The notes under the pieces: generated by a model
Told to the model about the DNA's origin: nothing
Databases searched by the model: none
What the model saw: only the letters and a program-made list of their open reading frames with translations
Shown: piece by piece, positions 46,936-58,831 of the stretch
Position numbering within the stretch: position 1 is the stretch's first letter
Layout: each line of letters begins with the position of its first letter
Position numbers and translations under genes: made by a program
Assembly (NCBI RefSeq): GCF_000820045.1
Contig: NZ_CDBJ01000055.1
Location: 86,460 to 150,459, forward strand
Reading direction: 5' to 3'
DNA: 64,000 nucleotides
From: Aeromonas rivuli
Lineage (GTDB): Bacteria > Pseudomonadota > Gammaproteobacteria > Enterobacterales > Aeromonadaceae

Positions 46936-47655
46936 ATGAGTCAGCAATACAAGGTGTTGGTGGTCGATGATGACCTCAAGCTGCGGGCCCTGCTGGAGCG
47001 TTATCTGAGCGAACAGGGGTTCGGGGTGCGCGGCGTCGCCAATGGTGAGCAGGCCGATCGCCTGCTGGCGCGGGAGAACTTCAGCCTGATGGTGCTCGAT
47101 CTCATGCTGCCAGGGGAAGATGGCCTCTCCATCTGTCGCCGTCTGCGCGAAGCGGGCAACCAGATCCCGGTGTTGATGCTCACCGCCAAGGGGGACGAGG
47201 TCGATCGTATCGTCGGCCTGGAGATGGGCGCCGATGACTACTTGCCCAAACCGTTCAACCCGCGGGAGCTGCTGGCCCGGATCCGTGCCGTGCTGCGCCG
47301 CCATCAGGTGGAGCTGCCGGGTGCCCCCTCCGCCACCGAGAAGGTCGTCAGCTTTGGTGCCTACCGCCTCGATCTCGCGACCCGGGAGCTGACCCGGGAC
47401 CATGAACCCCTCTCCCTGACCAGCGGCGAGTTCGCCGTGCTCAAGGTGCTGGTCAGTCATCCCCGTGAGCCGCTATCCCGTGACAAGTTGATGAATCTGG
47501 CCCGTGGCCGCGAATATACCGCCACCGAGCGCAGCATCGATGTGCAGGTGTCGCGCCTGCGTCGCTTGCTGGAGCAGGATCCGGCCCAACCCAGGTATCT
47601 GCAGACCGTTTGGGGTCTGGGCTATGTGTTTGTACCGGACGGAGAGAGCCGATGA
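46936..47655 (+). CDS. ompR: Osmolarity response regulator OmpR
   Basis: 239 aa, as in E. coli. The receiver domain has [16 protein letters not shown] and phospho-acceptor aspartate in [12 protein letters not shown]; the winged-helix DNA-binding domain (about 135-235) has [26 protein letters not shown] and [15 protein letters not shown]. It regulates porins and envelope genes. AAGGAGAGG precedes the ATG. The stop overlaps the envZ start (ATGA). Confidence 0.97.
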   Translation: MSQQYKVLVVDDDLKLRALLERYLSEQGFGVRGVANGEQADRLLARENFSLMVLDLMLPGEDGLSICRRLREAGNQIPVLMLTAKGDEVDRIVGLEMGADDYLPKPFNPRELLARIRAVLRRHQVELPGAPSATEKVVSFGAYRLDLATRELTRDHEPLSLTSGEFAVLKVLVSHPREPLSRDKLMNLARGREYTATERSIDVQVSRLRRLLEQDPAQPRYLQTVWGLGYVFVPDGESR

Positions 47656-48959
47656 GGCGCACGACCAGCATGTTCTCCCGCACCCTCTGGTTTCTGGGCT
47701 CGGTGCTGTTGGTCTATCAGCTGGTCTCCTATGCCGCCTTCTACAACTATCTGCTGGAGCCCACGGTCAAGCAGATCAGTCACCTGCTGGCCAATCAGGT
47801 CAAGCTCATCTTCCCCGCCGAACTGGACGGTACCCTGCCCGATGAAGCTGAGGCTCTGGTCCACATGGCGACGGGTATCGATATTTACAGTCAGCACGAG
47901 GCTGAGCAGCACGGCCTGAAGATGGCCAAGCGTTATGAATATCTGGAGGAGGGGATCAGTCATGAGCTGGGCGGCCCGGCCCAGGTGCGGGTCGAGATCC
48001 AGGATCACTACATCATCTGGATCCAGCCGCCCCAGGCGAGCGAGATCTGGCTGCGGGTGCCGCTCACCGAGATAGATGATGACGACATTCAGCCGCTGCT
48101 CCTTTATCTGAGCATATTGCTGGTTGTGGTGCTGTTTGGCGCCTGGCATTTTGCCCGTCAGTTGATGCGCCCGCTCGAGGCGCTGGAGGCGGGGGCTGTC
48201 GCCGTGGCAAGGGGGCAATTCCCCGATGCACTGCCCGAGAAGGGCTCGCGGGAGCTGCGCCGGCTGACCCGCAGCTTCAACCACATGTCCCATTCCATCA
48301 AGGATCTGATCGAGGAGCGTAACCTGATGATGGCTGGCGTCTCCCACGATTTGCGCACCCCGCTCACCCGCATCCGTCTCGCCACCGAGATGATGTCGTC
48401 CCGGGAAGAGGGACTCAAGGAGAGTATCAACGCCGACATCGATGAAACCAATGCCATTATCGATCAGTTCATCGACTACATAAGACCGGCTGGCGAGGTC
48501 GAAACCCGGACCACCGACCTGACCCAGCTGATCCACGATGTGCTGCTGCTACAGGGGGATCAGGGACTGGAATTGGAGCTGGCCCTGCCAACCGAGGCCG
48601 TGCTGGTCGAGTGCCACCCCCTTGGCTTGCGCCGGGTGCTCAATAATCTGTGCGGTAATGCCCAGCGTTATGGCGCCAGTCGGGTACATGCTGAGTTGAG
48701 GGACGATGGTCACTGGGTTCGCCTGCGGCTGTCCGATGATGGCCCGGGCATCCCGGAGGGAGATTATCAGCGGGTGCTCAAACCTTTCACTCAGGGCAGC
48801 CTGGCGCGCACCGGAGGGGGCAGTGGCCTGGGGCTCGCCATCGTCGCCAAGATAGTGGCGCAGCACCACGGCACATTGCGGCTCGGGGTCTCGATGTGGG
48901 ACGGCTTGCTGGTCGAGATCCGCCTGCCCAAACAGCAGCCCCTGGAGTGGGTTGACTAA
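47652..48959 (+). CDS. envZ: Osmosensor histidine kinase EnvZ
   Basis: 435 aa from ATG 47652, overlapping ompR by four bases. First membrane helix about 10-32, periplasmic sensor to about 150, second helix ([19 protein letters not shown]), then HAMP. The H box [20 protein letters not shown] matches EnvZ; ATPase motifs are [23 protein letters not shown] and [14 protein letters not shown]. It phosphorylates and dephosphorylates OmpR. Confidence 0.95.
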   Translation: MRRTTSMFSRTLWFLGSVLLVYQLVSYAAFYNYLLEPTVKQISHLLANQVKLIFPAELDGTLPDEAEALVHMATGIDIYSQHEAEQHGLKMAKRYEYLEEGISHELGGPAQVRVEIQDHYIIWIQPPQASEIWLRVPLTEIDDDDIQPLLLYLSILLVVVLFGAWHFARQLMRPLEALEAGAVAVARGQFPDALPEKGSRELRRLTRSFNHMSHSIKDLIEERNLMMAGVSHDLRTPLTRIRLATEMMSSREEGLKESINADIDETNAIIDQFIDYIRPAGEVETRTTDLTQLIHDVLLLQGDQGLELELALPTEAVLVECHPLGLRRVLNNLCGNAQRYGASRVHAELRDDGHWVRLRLSDDGPGIPEGDYQRVLKPFTQGSLARTGGGSGLGLAIVAKIVAQHHGTLRLGVSMWDGLLVEIRLPKQQPLEWVD

Positions 48960-48976
48960 TGGGGTGAATCTAGAGA

Positions 48977-49008
48977 CAGAGAGGGGGCCAATGGCCCCCT
49001 CTCTGTTA
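48977..49008. terminator. Bidirectional terminator between envZ and the EamA gene
   Basis: CAGAGAGGGGGCC/GGCCCCCTCTCTG with a short loop lies between convergent genes; the stem is very stable. Confidence 0.85.
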
Positions 49009-49021
49009 TCCGACATCTTGC

Positions 49022-49936
49022 TCAGGCATCTGGTGTGGCTGGTTGGCGGTAGCGTTTGCCGTATTTGAGCTGCTGCACCAGCAAGGCGATGACGATGAGA
49101 GCCAGGCCTATGGGGGTGGCCGGATGTATCTGCTCGCCGATCAGCAGGTTGAGCAGGATCAGGGAGGCGAAGGGGGAGATGAAGATAAGATTGCTGAGCG
49201 GCGCCGTGTCCGTGGCACTGCGCATGGCCATCAACCAGAGTACGAAGCCAAAGCCCATCTCGAACAGCCCGACATAGATGGCGCCAGCCCAGCCTTGCCA
49301 GGCGGTCATGCGGAAGTCGGCCAGCCACCAAGTCGCCACCAGAATGAGCGGCAGGCTGAGCAGGAAGCCGAGCAACAGACTGACGATGGGATCCCCCTGA
49401 TTACGGGTGTTGAGGATCCAGTAGCCCGCCCAGATCAGGGTAGAGAGCAATGCCAGCCCCACCCCAAGCGGGCTGTCGAACTGCAGGCCGAGCAGATCAC
49501 CCTTGGTGGCGATCACCAGGGCGCCGAAGTAGCCGAGCAGTATGGCCACCCCATCCCGACGGCGCAGTTTCTGACCGAGGAAGGGCACGGCCAGCAGACT
49601 CAGGCTGATGGCCCAGGTGTAGTTGATGGTCTGCGCCTGTTGCGCCGGCAGCAGGTCATAGGCTTTGAACAACAGCAGGTAATAGAGGAAAGGATTGAGG
49701 GTGCCCAGCGCCAGATAATAGATAGGGCGCTCTCGCAAGTAGAGCCCCAGCAGCGGCAGCTTACCCTGTTTGAGCACCAGGGCACCCAGAGCCAGGGTCG
49801 AGGTGAGGGCGGCGACCAGTAGCAGTTGTACCGGCTCGAAGTAACGCAGCGACAGCTTGAAGGCGGTGGCAACCGTGGACCAGAGTGCCACGGCGCACAG
49901 ACCGTATTGATAGGCTCTCTTCTGATTTTTCAACAT
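49022..49936 (-). CDS. EamA/DMT family membrane transporter
   Basis: 304 aa with about ten hydrophobic helices in two EamA repeats, for example FLYYLLLFKAYDLLPAQQAQTINYTW in the first and MGFGFVLWLMAMRSATDTAPLSNLIF in the second. AAGGATC precedes the ATG. Members export or import small metabolites; the substrate is not predictable. The neighbours (envZ, S10 operon) give no clue. Confidence 0.85.
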   Translation of the reverse strand: MLKNQKRAYQYGLCAVALWSTVATAFKLSLRYFEPVQLLLVAALTSTLALGALVLKQGKLPLLGLYLRERPIYYLALGTLNPFLYYLLLFKAYDLLPAQQAQTINYTWAISLSLLAVPFLGQKLRRRDGVAILLGYFGALVIATKGDLLGLQFDSPLGVGLALLSTLIWAGYWILNTRNQGDPIVSLLLGFLLSLPLILVATWWLADFRMTAWQGWAGAIYVGLFEMGFGFVLWLMAMRSATDTAPLSNLIFISPFASLILLNLLIGEQIHPATPIGLALIVIALLVQQLKYGKRYRQPATPDA

Positions 49937-50102
49937 ACTGCAGATCCTTGCATGATCAGCTGAAGGGGCAATTGGCTCCGCAGTCTAGCAGTCTGACCTC
50001 GCTACTGTCGTTAGCTGGATGGGATTGGCGGCTGTCCGGAGGTCTGGGTCTCCGGGGAGAACCATTGCGGGTAAAAATTGCGCACTATCTGCACGAGTCA
50101 GC
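49937..50102 (+). other. Region upstream of the S10 promoter
   Basis: No gene is supported. It contains G-rich imperfect repeats (GGTCTGGGTCTCCGGGG) before the S10 operon promoter and nothing else I recognise. Confidence 0.3.
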
Positions 50103-50130
50103 TTGCGCCAATTGAAAATATCCGTATAAT
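50103..50130 (+). promoter_or_regulatory. S10 operon promoter
   Basis: TTGCGC (50103-50108), a 16-base spacer and a perfect TATAAT (50125-50130), about 185 bases before rpsJ. Confidence 0.85.
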
Positions 50131-50136
50131 TCCCCC

Positions 50137-50625
<489 letters not shown>

Positions 50626-50646
50626 TTACGGAAAGGATTGATAACA

Positions 50647-51279
50647 ATGACAATCGGTCTTGTAGGTCGCAAAGTGGGTATGACTCGCATCTTCACTGAA
50701 GATGGCGTTTCTATCCCGGTGACTGTTATCGAAGTTGAAGCTAACCGTGTAACTCAGGTCAAATCTGTAGAAACCGATGGCTACAACGCTATTCAGGTTA
50801 CCACTGGCGCCAAAAAAGCCAGCCGTGTGACCAAGCCGGAAGCGGGCCACTTCGCCAAAGCTGGTGTAGAAGCCGGTCGTGGTCTGTGGGAATTCCGTCT
50901 GAACAACGGTGAAACTTTCACTGTTGGCGGCGAGTTGAAAGTAGATCTTTTCGCTGACGTTAAGCTGGTAGATGTTACTGGCACATCCAAGGGTAAAGGT
51001 TTTGCCGGTACTGTTAAGCGCTGGAACTTCCGCACCCAGGATATGACCCACGGTAACTCCTTGTCTCACCGCGCTCCGGGTTCTATCGGTCAGAACCAAT
51101 CCCCGGGTAAGGTATTCAAGGGCAAAAAGATGGCTGGTCACATGGGAGCTGAGCGTGTAACGACTCAGAACCTGGAACTGGTTCGTGTTGACGCTGAACG
51201 CAACCTGCTGCTCATCAAAGGTGCAGTACCGGGTGCTACCAACGGCAACGTGATCGTCAAACCTGCCGTTAAAGCGTAA
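50647..51279 (+). CDS. rplC: 50S ribosomal protein L3
   Basis: 210 aa from ATG 50647 (AAAGGA upstream; a TTG at 50638 is less likely). L3 landmarks are [35 protein letters not shown] and the glutamine-containing loop [22 protein letters not shown], the site of PrmB methylation in enterics. An early assembly protein near the peptidyl-transferase centre. Confidence 0.99.
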   Translation: MTIGLVGRKVGMTRIFTEDGVSIPVTVIEVEANRVTQVKSVETDGYNAIQVTTGAKKASRVTKPEAGHFAKAGVEAGRGLWEFRLNNGETFTVGGELKVDLFADVKLVDVTGTSKGKGFAGTVKRWNFRTQDMTHGNSLSHRAPGSIGQNQSPGKVFKGKKMAGHMGAERVTTQNLELVRVDAERNLLLIKGAVPGATNGNVIVKPAVKA

Positions 51280-51296
51280 CGTCTGAGGAGATAGTA

Positions 51297-51902
51297 ATGG
51301 AATTGGTAATGAAAGACGCCAAGAGCGCTCTTGAAGTTTCCGAGACTACCTTCGGGCGCGAATTCAACGAAGCTCTGGTTCACCAGGTCGTCGTTGCATA
51401 TGCCGCAGGTGCCCGTCAGGGTACTCGCGCGCAGCTGACTCGCTCTGAAGTGTCTGGTGGCGGCAAAAAGCCGTGGCGTCAGAAGGGTACTGGTCGTGCC
51501 CGTGCTGGCTCCATCCGTTCGCCTATTTGGCGTTCCGGTGGTGTGACTTTTGCTGCTAAGCCGCAAGATCACAGCCAAAAAGTAAACAAGAAGATGTACC
51601 GCGGCGCTATCCGTAGCATCCTGTCCGAGCTGGTACGTCAAGAGCGCCTGATCGTTGTCGAGAAATTCGGCATCGAAGCGCCGAAGACCAAAGAACTGAT
51701 CGCCAAGCTGAAAGAGATGGAACTGAAAGACGTTCTGATCGTGACTGCTGAAGTCGATGAGAACCTGTTCCTCGCCGCTCGCAACCTGTACAAGGTCGAT
51801 GTGCGTGACGTAGCCGGTATCGACCCCGTCAGCTTGATCGCTTTCGACAAGGTTCTGATGACTGCTGATGCAGTTAAGCAAATCGAGGAGATGCTGGCAT
51901 GA
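51297..51902 (+). CDS. rplD: 50S ribosomal protein L4
   Basis: 201 aa, same length as E. coli L4. It has the tunnel-loop region [23 protein letters not shown] and the globular domain with [19 protein letters not shown]. It is the probable autogenous repressor of this operon through the S10 leader. AGGAG precedes the ATG; it overlaps rplW by four bases. Confidence 0.99.
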   Translation: MELVMKDAKSALEVSETTFGREFNEALVHQVVVAYAAGARQGTRAQLTRSEVSGGGKKPWRQKGTGRARAGSIRSPIWRSGGVTFAAKPQDHSQKVNKKMYRGAIRSILSELVRQERLIVVEKFGIEAPKTKELIAKLKEMELKDVLIVTAEVDENLFLAARNLYKVDVRDVAGIDPVSLIAFDKVLMTADAVKQIEEMLA

Positions 51903-52201
51903 TCCGCGAAGAGCGTCTGTTGAAAGTTCTGAAGGCTCCGCATATCTCTGAAAAGAGCACCATGGTCGCCGAGAAGCAGAACACTATCGTGTTCAAAATT
52001 GCTGTCGACGCCACCAAGGCGGAAGTCAAAGCTGCAGTTGCGAAACTGTTCGAGGTCGAAGTTGAGACCGTCCGTACCCTGAACATGAAGGGTAAGACCA
52101 AGCGCTCAGGTGCGCGTGTAGGCCGTCGTTCCGATTGGAAAAAGGCTTATGTGACCCTGAAAGCTGGTCAGGACATCGACTTCATGGGCGCAGCCGAGTA
52201 A
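51899..52201 (+). CDS. rplW: 50S ribosomal protein L23
   Basis: 100 aa, start overlapping the rplD stop (ATGA). Conserved [22 protein letters not shown] and [28 protein letters not shown]. It lies at the tunnel exit and docks trigger factor and SRP. Confidence 0.99.
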   Translation: MIREERLLKVLKAPHISEKSTMVAEKQNTIVFKIAVDATKAEVKAAVAKLFEVEVETVRTLNMKGKTKRSGARVGRRSDWKKAYVTLKAGQDIDFMGAAE

Positions 52202-52216
52202 GAGGAGTTCTGAAAA

Positions 52217-53038
52217 ATGGCAATCGTTAAGTGCAAGCCTACTTCTCCGGGCCGCCGCCACGTCGTTAAGATCGTCAACCAAGAGCTGTACAAGGGCAAG
52301 CCCTTCGCCGCTCTGCTGGACAGCAAAAGCAAGTCCGGTGGTCGTAACAACAACGGTCGTATCACTACCCGTCATATCGGTGGTGGTCACAAGCAGCATT
52401 ACCGTATCGTCGACTTCAAACGCGACAAAGACGGCATTCCTGCCAAAGTAGAGCGTCTGGAATACGATCCTAACCGTACCGCTAACATCGCCCTGGTGTT
52501 GTATGCAGACGGTGAGCGTCGTTACATCCTGGCCCCTAAAGGCCTGAAAGCTGGCGATCCGATCGCTTCTGGTGCTGATGCTGCCATCAAGGTGGGTAAC
52601 TCCCTGCCGATGCGCAACATCCCGGTCGGTTCTACCGTTCACGCCGTTGAGATGAAACCTGGTAAAGGTGCCCAGCTGGCTCGTTCCGCTGGTACTTTCA
52701 TCCAGATCCTGGCTCGTGAAGGTAACTATGTAACTCTGCGTCTGCGTTCCGGCGAAGTACGTAAAGTTCTGTCCGAGTGCCGCGCTACCATCGGCGAAGT
52801 GGGTAACTCCGAGCACATGTTGCGTCAACTGGGTAAAGCCGGTGCCAACCGCTGGCGTGGTATTCGTCCGACCGTTCGCGGTATGGCGATGAACCCGGTT
52901 GATCACCCGCACGGTGGTGGTGAAGGTCGTAACAAGGGCATGCAGCCTGTGTCCCCTTGGGGCCAGAAGGCTAAGGGCTTCAAGACCCGTAAGAACAAGC
53001 GTACCGACAAGTACATCGTACGTCGTCGTAACAAGTAA
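52217..53038 (+). CDS. rplB: 50S ribosomal protein L2
   Basis: 273 aa. It starts [18 protein letters not shown] and contains [21 protein letters not shown] and the essential histidine region [18 protein letters not shown] core subunit-joining protein. AGAGGAG precedes the ATG. Confidence 0.99.
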   Translation: MAIVKCKPTSPGRRHVVKIVNQELYKGKPFAALLDSKSKSGGRNNNGRITTRHIGGGHKQHYRIVDFKRDKDGIPAKVERLEYDPNRTANIALVLYADGERRYILAPKGLKAGDPIASGADAAIKVGNSLPMRNIPVGSTVHAVEMKPGKGAQLARSAGTFIQILAREGNYVTLRLRSGEVRKVLSECRATIGEVGNSEHMLRQLGKAGANRWRGIRPTVRGMAMNPVDHPHGGGEGRNKGMQPVSPWGQKAKGFKTRKNKRTDKYIVRRRNK

Positions 53039-53045
53039 TTGTTAA

Positions 53046-53339
<294 letters not shown>

Positions 53340-53349
53340 GGGATAAATG

Positions 53350-53694
53350 ATGGAAGCTATCGCTAAACACCGTTATGCCCGTACTTCTGCCCAGAAAGCT
53401 CGTCTGGTAGCCGATCAAGTACGTGGTCTGTCCGTAGACAAGGCTCTGACTCTCCTGACCTTCAGCCCGAAAAAGGCTGCAGTGCTGGTGAAGAAGGTGC
53501 TGGAATCTGCCATTGCAAACGCTGAGCACAACGAAGGCGCCGATATCGACGCCCTGCGTGTTGCTACTATCATGGTCGACGAAGGTCCCTCCATGAAGCG
53601 CATCCGTCCTCGTGCCAAAGGTCGCGCGGATCGTATCCTCAAGCGTACCGCTCACATCACTGTAGTGGTATCCGACGCTAAGGCTGGGAGATAA
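53350..53694 (+). CDS. rplV: 50S ribosomal protein L22
   Basis: 114 aa from the second of two adjacent ATGs (53347/53350), chosen because AAGGGA is better spaced and the family starts ME(A/T)IAKH. It contains [18 protein letters not shown] and the tunnel hairpin [18 protein letters not shown], the loop involved in macrolide resistance and stalling. Confidence 0.97.
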   Translation: MEAIAKHRYARTSAQKARLVADQVRGLSVDKALTLLTFSPKKAAVLVKKVLESAIANAEHNEGADIDALRVATIMVDEGPSMKRIRPRAKGRADRILKRTAHITVVVSDAKAGR

Positions 53695-53697
53695 GCA

Positions 53698-54408
53698 ATG
53701 GGTCAGAAAGTACATCCTAATGGCATTCGCCTGGGTATTACCAAGCCTTGGAATTCTACCTGGTTCGCGAACACCAAAGACTTCGCTGACAACCTGTACA
53801 GCGATTTCCAAGTACGCCAGTTCCTGACCAAGGAGCTGAAAAACGCTTCCTTGTCCAAGATCACCATCGAGCGTCCGGCCAAGAGCATCCGTGTGACCAT
53901 TCACACTGCTCGTCCGGGTGTCGTGATCGGCAAGAAAGGCGAAGACGTTGAGAAACTGCGCAAAGCTGTCGCCGCTATCGCTGGCGTGCCTGCACAGATC
54001 AACATTTCCGAAGTCCGCAAGCCGGAGCTGGATGGCAAACTTGTTGCTGACAGCATCACTTCCCAACTGGAACGTCGCGTAATGTTCCGTCGTGCTATGA
54101 AGCGCGCCGTACAAAACGCAATGCGCCTGGGTGCCAAGGGCATCAAAGTGGAAGTGTCTGGTCGTCTGGGCGGCGCTGAAATCGCGCGTACCGAATGGTA
54201 CCGTGAAGGTCGTGTGCCTTTGCACACCCTGCGTGCCGACATCGACTACGCAACTTCTGAAGCCCACACCACCTACGGTGTGATCGGCGTTAAGGTTTGG
54301 ATCTTCAAGGGCGAAGTTCTGGGTGGTCTGGCTGCAGTTAATGCTGCCGCTGCTCAAGAGCAAGCTCCTGCGAAGCCCAAGCGCGATAACAAACGCCGCG
54401 GTAAGTAA
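53698..54408 (+). CDS. rpsC: 30S ribosomal protein S3
   Basis: 236 aa. It starts [22 protein letters not shown]; the KH domain has [20 protein letters not shown], then the S3 C-terminal domain [25 protein letters not shown], and an Ala/Lys tail. It forms part of the mRNA entry helicase site. Three bases after rplV. Confidence 0.99.
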   Translation: MGQKVHPNGIRLGITKPWNSTWFANTKDFADNLYSDFQVRQFLTKELKNASLSKITIERPAKSIRVTIHTARPGVVIGKKGEDVEKLRKAVAAIAGVPAQINISEVRKPELDGKLVADSITSQLERRVMFRRAMKRAVQNAMRLGAKGIKVEVSGRLGGAEIARTEWYREGRVPLHTLRADIDYATSEAHTTYGVIGVKVWIFKGEVLGGLAAVNAAAAQEQAPAKPKRDNKRRGK

Positions 54409-54421
54409 GGAGATTCGGTAA

Positions 54422-54835
54422 ATGTTGCAACCAAAGCGTACTAAATTCCGCAAGACCCATAAGGGTCGTAACCGCGGTCTGGCCAACTCTGGTAACGAAG
54501 TATCCTTCGGTACCTTTGGCCTGAAGGCGACATCCCGTGGTCAACTGACTGCTCGTCAAATCGAAGCAGCCCGTCGTGCCATGACCCGTCACGTCAAGCG
54601 TCAGGGTAAAATCTGGATCCGTGTGTTCCCGGACAAACCCATTACCGAAAAGCCCCTCGAAGTTCGTATGGGTAAAGGTAAGGGTAACGTCGAATACTGG
54701 GTATGCCCGATCCAACCTGGCAAGGTTCTGTACGAGATGGACGGTGTTCCCGAGGCTCTGGCCCGTGAAGCATTCGCCCTGGCCGCTGCTAAGCTGTCCG
54801 TTCAGACCACTTTCGTAATTAAGACGGTGATGTGA
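54422..54835 (+). CDS. rplP: 50S ribosomal protein L16
   Basis: 137 aa. It begins [20 protein letters not shown] and contains [29 protein letters not shown]. It binds near the A-site tRNA elbow. The stop overlaps the next start by one base (TGATG). Confidence 0.99.
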   Translation: MLQPKRTKFRKTHKGRNRGLANSGNEVSFGTFGLKATSRGQLTARQIEAARRAMTRHVKRQGKIWIRVFPDKPITEKPLEVRMGKGKGNVEYWVCPIQPGKVLYEMDGVPEALAREAFALAAAKLSVQTTFVIKTVM

Positions 54836-55026
54836 TGAAAGCTCAAGATCTGCGTCAAAAGAGCGTCGATGAACTGAACCAGGAGCTGCTGGGTCTGCTG
54901 CGTGAGCAATTCAACATGCGCATGCAAGCTTCCACTGGCCAACTGGCTCAGACTCACACTCTGAAGCAAGTGCGTCGTGACGTCGCACGTATCAAGACTG
55001 TACTGACTGAGAAGGCAGGTGCGTAA
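54835..55026 (+). CDS. rpmC: 50S ribosomal protein L29
   Basis: 63 aa, the E. coli length, from ATG 54835 overlapping the rplP stop; GTG 54832 is an unlikely alternative. It is a two-helix protein with [20 protein letters not shown] and ARIKTVL. It sits beside L23 at the tunnel exit. The stop overlaps the rpsQ start. Confidence 0.97.
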   Translation: MKAQDLRQKSVDELNQELLGLLREQFNMRMQASTGQLAQTHTLKQVRRDVARIKTVLTEKAGA

Positions 55027-55274
55027 TGACTGACAAAATCCGTACTCTGCAAGGTCGTGTAATTAGCGACAAGATGGATAAATCCATCACCGTCGCTATC
55101 GAGCGCAAGGTAAAGCACCCGATCTACGGTAAGATCATCAAGCGCACTACCAAGCTGCACGTACACGATGAGACCAACGAGTGTAAAGCTGGCGATCTCG
55201 TGGAAATCCGCGAGTGCCGTCCGCTGTCCAAGACCAAGTCTTGGACCCTGGTCGGGATCCTGGAAAAGGCTTAA
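55026..55274 (+). CDS. rpsQ: 30S ribosomal protein S17
   Basis: 82 aa. An OB-fold protein with [22 protein letters not shown] and [20 protein letters not shown]. It is the last gene of the S10 operon; a strong terminator follows. The ATG overlaps the rpmC stop (TAATG). Confidence 0.99.
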   Translation: MTDKIRTLQGRVISDKMDKSITVAIERKVKHPIYGKIIKRTTKLHVHDETNECKAGDLVEIRECRPLSKTKSWTLVGILEKA

Positions 55275-55291
55275 TCAGCCTTTTGTAGTCC

Positions 55292-55323
55292 AAACGGCCC
55301 CCATCGGGGGCCGTTTGTTTTTT
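55292..55323 (+). terminator. Terminator between S10 and spc operons
   Basis: AAACGGCCCCC-ATC-GGGGGCCGTTT (55292-55316) followed by GTTTTTT. Confidence 0.93.
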
Positions 55324-55347
55324 AGGCTACCTTTTCCAATTTCTCTG

Positions 55348-55356
55348 TGTTATAGT
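55348..55356 (+). promoter_or_regulatory. Candidate spc operon promoter
   Basis: The extended -10 element TGTTATAGT lies 66 bases upstream of rplN and just after the S10 terminator. The -35 region is weak. Confidence 0.55.
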
Positions 55357-55421
55357 TTCGCGCCTTTTGAAGGCAGCCAGATCCCGTAAGGGATAAGAAG
55401 TAAACAAAGCGGAGCACTAAA

Positions 55422-55790
55422 ATGATCCAGATGCAAAGTATGCTGGGTGTAGCCGACAACTCCGGCGCTCGCAGTGTAATGTGTATTAAGGTTCTGGGTG
55501 GCTCGCACCGCCGTTATGCCGGCATCGGCGACATCATCAAAGTTTCCATCAAGGAAGCCATTCCTCGCGGTAAAGTGAAGAAAGGTGATGTATATAACGC
55601 GGTGGTCGTACGCACCCGTAAAGGCGTTCGTCGTCCGGACGGCTCAGTCATCCGTTTCGACAACAATGCGGCTGTTTTGCTTAACGGCAACCAACAGCCA
55701 ATCGGTACTCGTATTTTTGGCCCGGTGACCCGTGAACTCCGTAATGAGAAGTTCATGAAGATTGTGTCCCTGGCACCCGAAGTACTGTAA
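55422..55790 (+). CDS. rplN: 50S ribosomal protein L14
   Basis: 122 aa, first gene of the spc operon; GCGGAG precedes the ATG. It starts [20 protein letters not shown] and contains [18 protein letters not shown] and [13 protein letters not shown]. It contacts the 30S subunit and binds the silencing factor RsfS. Confidence 0.99.
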   Translation: MIQMQSMLGVADNSGARSVMCIKVLGGSHRRYAGIGDIIKVSIKEAIPRGKVKKGDVYNAVVVRTRKGVRRPDGSVIRFDNNAAVLLNGNQQPIGTRIFGPVTRELRNEKFMKIVSLAPEVL

Positions 55791-55801
55791 GGAGTCGAAC
55801 G

Positions 55802-56119
55802 ATGGCAGCTAAAATCCGTCGCGAAGACGAAGTGATAGTTCTTACCGGCAAAGACAAGGGCAAGCGTGGCAAAGTCACTCAAGTTCTGATTGCTAAAGGT
55901 AAGGTTCTCGTGGAAGGCATCAACCAGGTGAAGAAACACCAGAAGCCGGTACCCGCTTTGGGTCAGGCTGGCGGTATCGTCACCAAAGAAGCCCCCCTCG
56001 ATGTTTCAAATGTAGCACTGTTCAACTCTGCCACTGGCAAGGCTGACCGTGTTGGTTTCCGGATTGAAGACGGCAAAAAAGTTCGTTTCTTCAAGTCTAC
56101 CGGCGAACTTGTGAAGTAA
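55802..56119 (+). CDS. rplX: 50S ribosomal protein L24
   Basis: 105 aa with a KOW motif at the start ([21 protein letters not shown]) and [18 protein letters not shown]. It initiates 50S assembly. AAGGAG precedes the ATG. Confidence 0.99.
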   Translation: MAAKIRREDEVIVLTGKDKGKRGKVTQVLIAKGKVLVEGINQVKKHQKPVPALGQAGGIVTKEAPLDVSNVALFNSATGKADRVGFRIEDGKKVRFFKSTGELVK

Positions 56120-56132
56120 TTGGAGTTTAACG

Positions 56133-56672
56133 ATGGCGAAACTGCATGATTACTACAGATCCGATGTAGCACAAGAACTGTCAAAGCAGTTCGGTTACAA
56201 GACGATCATGCAAGTCCCTCGGATCGAGAAAATCACCCTGAACATGGGTGTTGGTGAGGCGATTTCTGATAAGAAACTGCTGGAAAATGCTGCTGCCGAT
56301 ATGGCTGCCATTTCCGGTCAGAAGCCGCTGATCACCAAAGCTCGCAAATCTGTTGCGGGCTTCAAGATTCGTGAAGGCTACCCGATAGGTTGTAAAGTAA
56401 CCCTGCGTGGCGAGCGTATGTGGGAGTTCCTGGAACGGCTGATTTGCATCTCCGTACCGCGTATCCGTGACTTCCGTGGCCTGAATGCTAAAGCGTTCGA
56501 TGGTCGTGGTAACTACTCCATGGGCGTGCGTGAGCAAATCATCTTCCCGGAAATCGACTATGACAAAGTCGATCGCGTCCGTGGTCTGGATATCACCATC
56601 ACCACTTCCGCGAATACCGATGAAGAAGGCCGTGCTCTGCTGGCTGCCTTTAACTTCCCATTCCGCAAGTAA
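56133..56672 (+). CDS. rplE: 50S ribosomal protein L5
   Basis: 179 aa. Conserved [54 protein letters not shown] and the tail [12 protein letters not shown]. It binds 5S rRNA. In enterics this start region is the S8 repression site of the spc operon; I did not fold it. Confidence 0.99.
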   Translation: MAKLHDYYRSDVAQELSKQFGYKTIMQVPRIEKITLNMGVGEAISDKKLLENAAADMAAISGQKPLITKARKSVAGFKIREGYPIGCKVTLRGERMWEFLERLICISVPRIRDFRGLNAKAFDGRGNYSMGVREQIIFPEIDYDKVDRVRGLDITITTSANTDEEGRALLAAFNFPFRK

Positions 56673-56682
56673 GGTTAGGGTT

Positions 56683-56988
56683 ATGGCTAAAACATCCATG
56701 AAAGCACGTGAAGCAAAGCGTGCGAAGCTGGTAGCCAAGTTCGCCACTAAGCGAACCGAGCTGAAAGCTATCATCGTTGATATGAACGCTTCTGAAGAAG
56801 CGCGTTGGGATGCTGTCTTGCAACTGCAACAGCTGCCCCGTGATTCCAGTCCGTCCCGCCAGCGTAACCGTTGCAATATTACTGGTCGTCCGCACGGTTT
56901 CCTGCGCAAGTTTGGCCTGTCTCGCATCAAGGTGCGTGAGCATGCCATGAAGGGCGAAATTCCAGGTCTCAAAAAGGCCTCTTGGTAA
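56683..56988 (+). CDS. rpsN: 30S ribosomal protein S14 (zinc-free type)
   Basis: 101 aa, long C-minus form: it lacks the paired CxxC motifs of the zinc-binding version and has [23 protein letters not shown] and the tail GLKKASW. A 30S head protein. AAGGTTAGGG precedes the ATG. Confidence 0.98.
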   Translation: MAKTSMKAREAKRAKLVAKFATKRTELKAIIVDMNASEEARWDAVLQLQQLPRDSSPSRQRNRCNITGRPHGFLRKFGLSRIKVREHAMKGEIPGLKKASW

Positions 56989-57007
56989 GAATCTCGGGAG
57001 TTAGACT

Positions 57008-57400
57008 ATGAGCATGCAAGATCCGATCGCGGACATGCTGACCCGCATCCGTAACGGTCAAGCGGCGAGCAAAGTTGCGGTTTCCATGCCTTCTTCCAAG
57101 CTGAAAGTGGCTATCGCCCACGTGCTGAAAGAAGAAGGTTACATCACTGGCTACTCCGTAGCTGGCGATGTGAAACCGGAACTGGAAATTGAACTGAAAT
57201 ATTTCCAGGGCAAACCGGTTGTAGAACTGATCCAACGCGTAAGCCGTCCCGGCCTGCGTATTTATAAGCGCACTACTGACCTGCCGAAAGTTATGGGCGG
57301 TCTCGGTGTTGCTATCGTGTCCACGTCTAAAGGTGTGATGACTGACCGTGCAGCTCGTAAAGCTTGCATGGGCGGTGAGATCATCTGCTACGTCGCTTAA
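57008..57400 (+). CDS. rpsH: 30S ribosomal protein S8
   Basis: 130 aa. It starts [17 protein letters not shown] and ends [21 protein letters not shown]. It binds 16S rRNA helix 21 and, in enterics, represses its own operon at rplE. GGGAGT precedes the ATG. Confidence 0.99.
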   Translation: MSMQDPIADMLTRIRNGQAASKVAVSMPSSKLKVAIAHVLKEEGYITGYSVAGDVKPELEIELKYFQGKPVVELIQRVSRPGLRIYKRTTDLPKVMGGLGVAIVSTSKGVMTDRAARKACMGGEIICYVA

Positions 57401-57413
57401 TAGGAGGTAGGAT

Positions 57414-57947
57414 ATGTCTCGTGTTGCTAAGGCACCCGTCACTATTCCTGCTGGCGTAGAGGTGACTCTGAACGGTCAGGAACTGTCCATCAAAGGTGGT
57501 AAAGGTTCCCTGGTTCGTTCTATTCACGCCGGTGTAGAAGTGACCAAAGAAGACAATGTACTCAAGTTCGCCCCGCGCGACGGCTCCACTGGTGCCGACG
57601 CTCAGGCTGGTACTGCACGTGCATTGGTCAACAACATGGTAATCGGTGTTACCCAAGGCTTCGAGCGTAAGCTGCAGCTGGTTGGTGTAGGTTATAAAGC
57701 CTCCATCAAGGGCAATGCTGTCGCGCTGGCCCTGGGCTTCTCTCACCCGGTTGAGCATGCGCTGCCGGCTGGTGTGACCGCTGAGTGTCCTACTGCTACT
57801 GAGATCATTCTCCGTGGTGTAGACAAGCAGATGGTTGGCCAAGTCGCCGCCGATATCCGTGCTTACCGCGCTCCGGAGCCCTACAAGGGCAAGGGTGTAC
57901 GCTATGCCAACGAGCAAGTGCGTACTAAAGAAGCTAAGAAGAAGTAA
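57414..57947 (+). CDS. rplF: 50S ribosomal protein L6
   Basis: 177 aa with two repeated domains: [20 protein letters not shown] and, later, the signature [19 protein letters not shown]. It is near the sarcin-ricin loop. TAGGAGGT precedes the ATG. Confidence 0.99.
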   Translation: MSRVAKAPVTIPAGVEVTLNGQELSIKGGKGSLVRSIHAGVEVTKEDNVLKFAPRDGSTGADAQAGTARALVNNMVIGVTQGFERKLQLVGVGYKASIKGNAVALALGFSHPVEHALPAGVTAECPTATEIILRGVDKQMVGQVAADIRAYRAPEPYKGKGVRYANEQVRTKEAKKK

Positions 57948-57956
57948 GGTAACACT

Positions 57957-58310
57957 ATGGACAAGAAAGCAGCTCGTCTCCGTCGTGCTACTCGTGCTCG
58001 GAAGAAGATGCAGGAACTGGGAGCAACCCGTCTGGTTGTTCACCGTACCCCGCGTCATATCTACGCGCAGGTAATCGCAGCCAACGGTTCCGAAGTTCTG
58101 GCCTCTGCTTCCACAGTAGAGAAAGCCATCAGTGAAGCAATCAAGTACTCCGGTAATGCAGATGCAGCTACCGCAGTCGGTAAAGCTATCGCTGAGCGAG
58201 CTATCGCCAAAGGCATTCAGAACGTATCTTTCGATCGTTCCGGTTTCAAGTATCACGGTCGTGTAGCCGCTCTGGCTACCGCTGCTCGTGACGCTGGTCT
58301 TCAGTTCTAA
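57957..58310 (+). CDS. rplR: 50S ribosomal protein L18
   Basis: 117 aa. [20 protein letters not shown] at the basic start; [21 protein letters not shown] and [25 protein letters not shown]. Binds 5S rRNA with L5. AAGGTAAC precedes the ATG. Confidence 0.99.
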   Translation: MDKKAARLRRATRARKKMQELGATRLVVHRTPRHIYAQVIAANGSEVLASASTVEKAISEAIKYSGNADAATAVGKAIAERAIAKGIQNVSFDRSGFKYHGRVAALATAARDAGLQF

Positions 58311-58324
58311 GCTAGGAGTCGAAG

Positions 58325-58825
58325 ATGGCTAAAGTCGAATCTCAAGCCGGCGAACTGCAAGAAAAGCTGATTGCAGTAAACCGTGTTTCGAAAACTGTTA
58401 AAGGTGGTCGTATCATGTCCTTCACCGCGTTGACCGTGGTGGGTGATGGTAACGGCCGTGTAGGTTACGGTTACGGTAAGGCCCGTGAAGTTCCCGCCGC
58501 TATTCAAAAAGCGATGGAACAGGCTAAACGTAACCTGAGCAAGGTAGAACTGAACAATGGCACTCTGCACCACCCGGTGCAAGGCGTTCACTCCGGTTCC
58601 ACCGTGTTCATGAAGCCGGCCTCTGAAGGTACTGGTATCATTGCAGGCGGCGCCATGCGTGCTGTGCTGGAAGTTGCTGGTATCCACAACGTGCTGGCAA
58701 AGACCTACGGTTCCACTAACCCGATCAACGTTGTTCGCGCAACTGTAGACGCTCTGGTACAGGGTCAATCCCCTGCCCAGATCGCTGCCAAGCGTGGTCT
58801 GCGCGTTGAAGAAATTCTGGGGTAA
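58325..58825 (+). CDS. rpsE: 30S ribosomal protein S5
   Basis: 166 aa. Double-stranded-RNA-binding N-domain with [20 protein letters not shown] and [21 protein letters not shown]-domain [15 protein letters not shown]. It acts in decoding accuracy and is the spectinomycin-resistance site (loop near KGGR). TAGGAGTC precedes the ATG. Confidence 0.99.
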   Translation: MAKVESQAGELQEKLIAVNRVSKTVKGGRIMSFTALTVVGDGNGRVGYGYGKAREVPAAIQKAMEQAKRNLSKVELNNGTLHHPVQGVHSGSTVFMKPASEGTGIIAGGAMRAVLEVAGIHNVLAKTYGSTNPINVVRATVDALVQGQSPAQIAAKRGLRVEEILG

Positions 58826-58831
58826 TGCGAC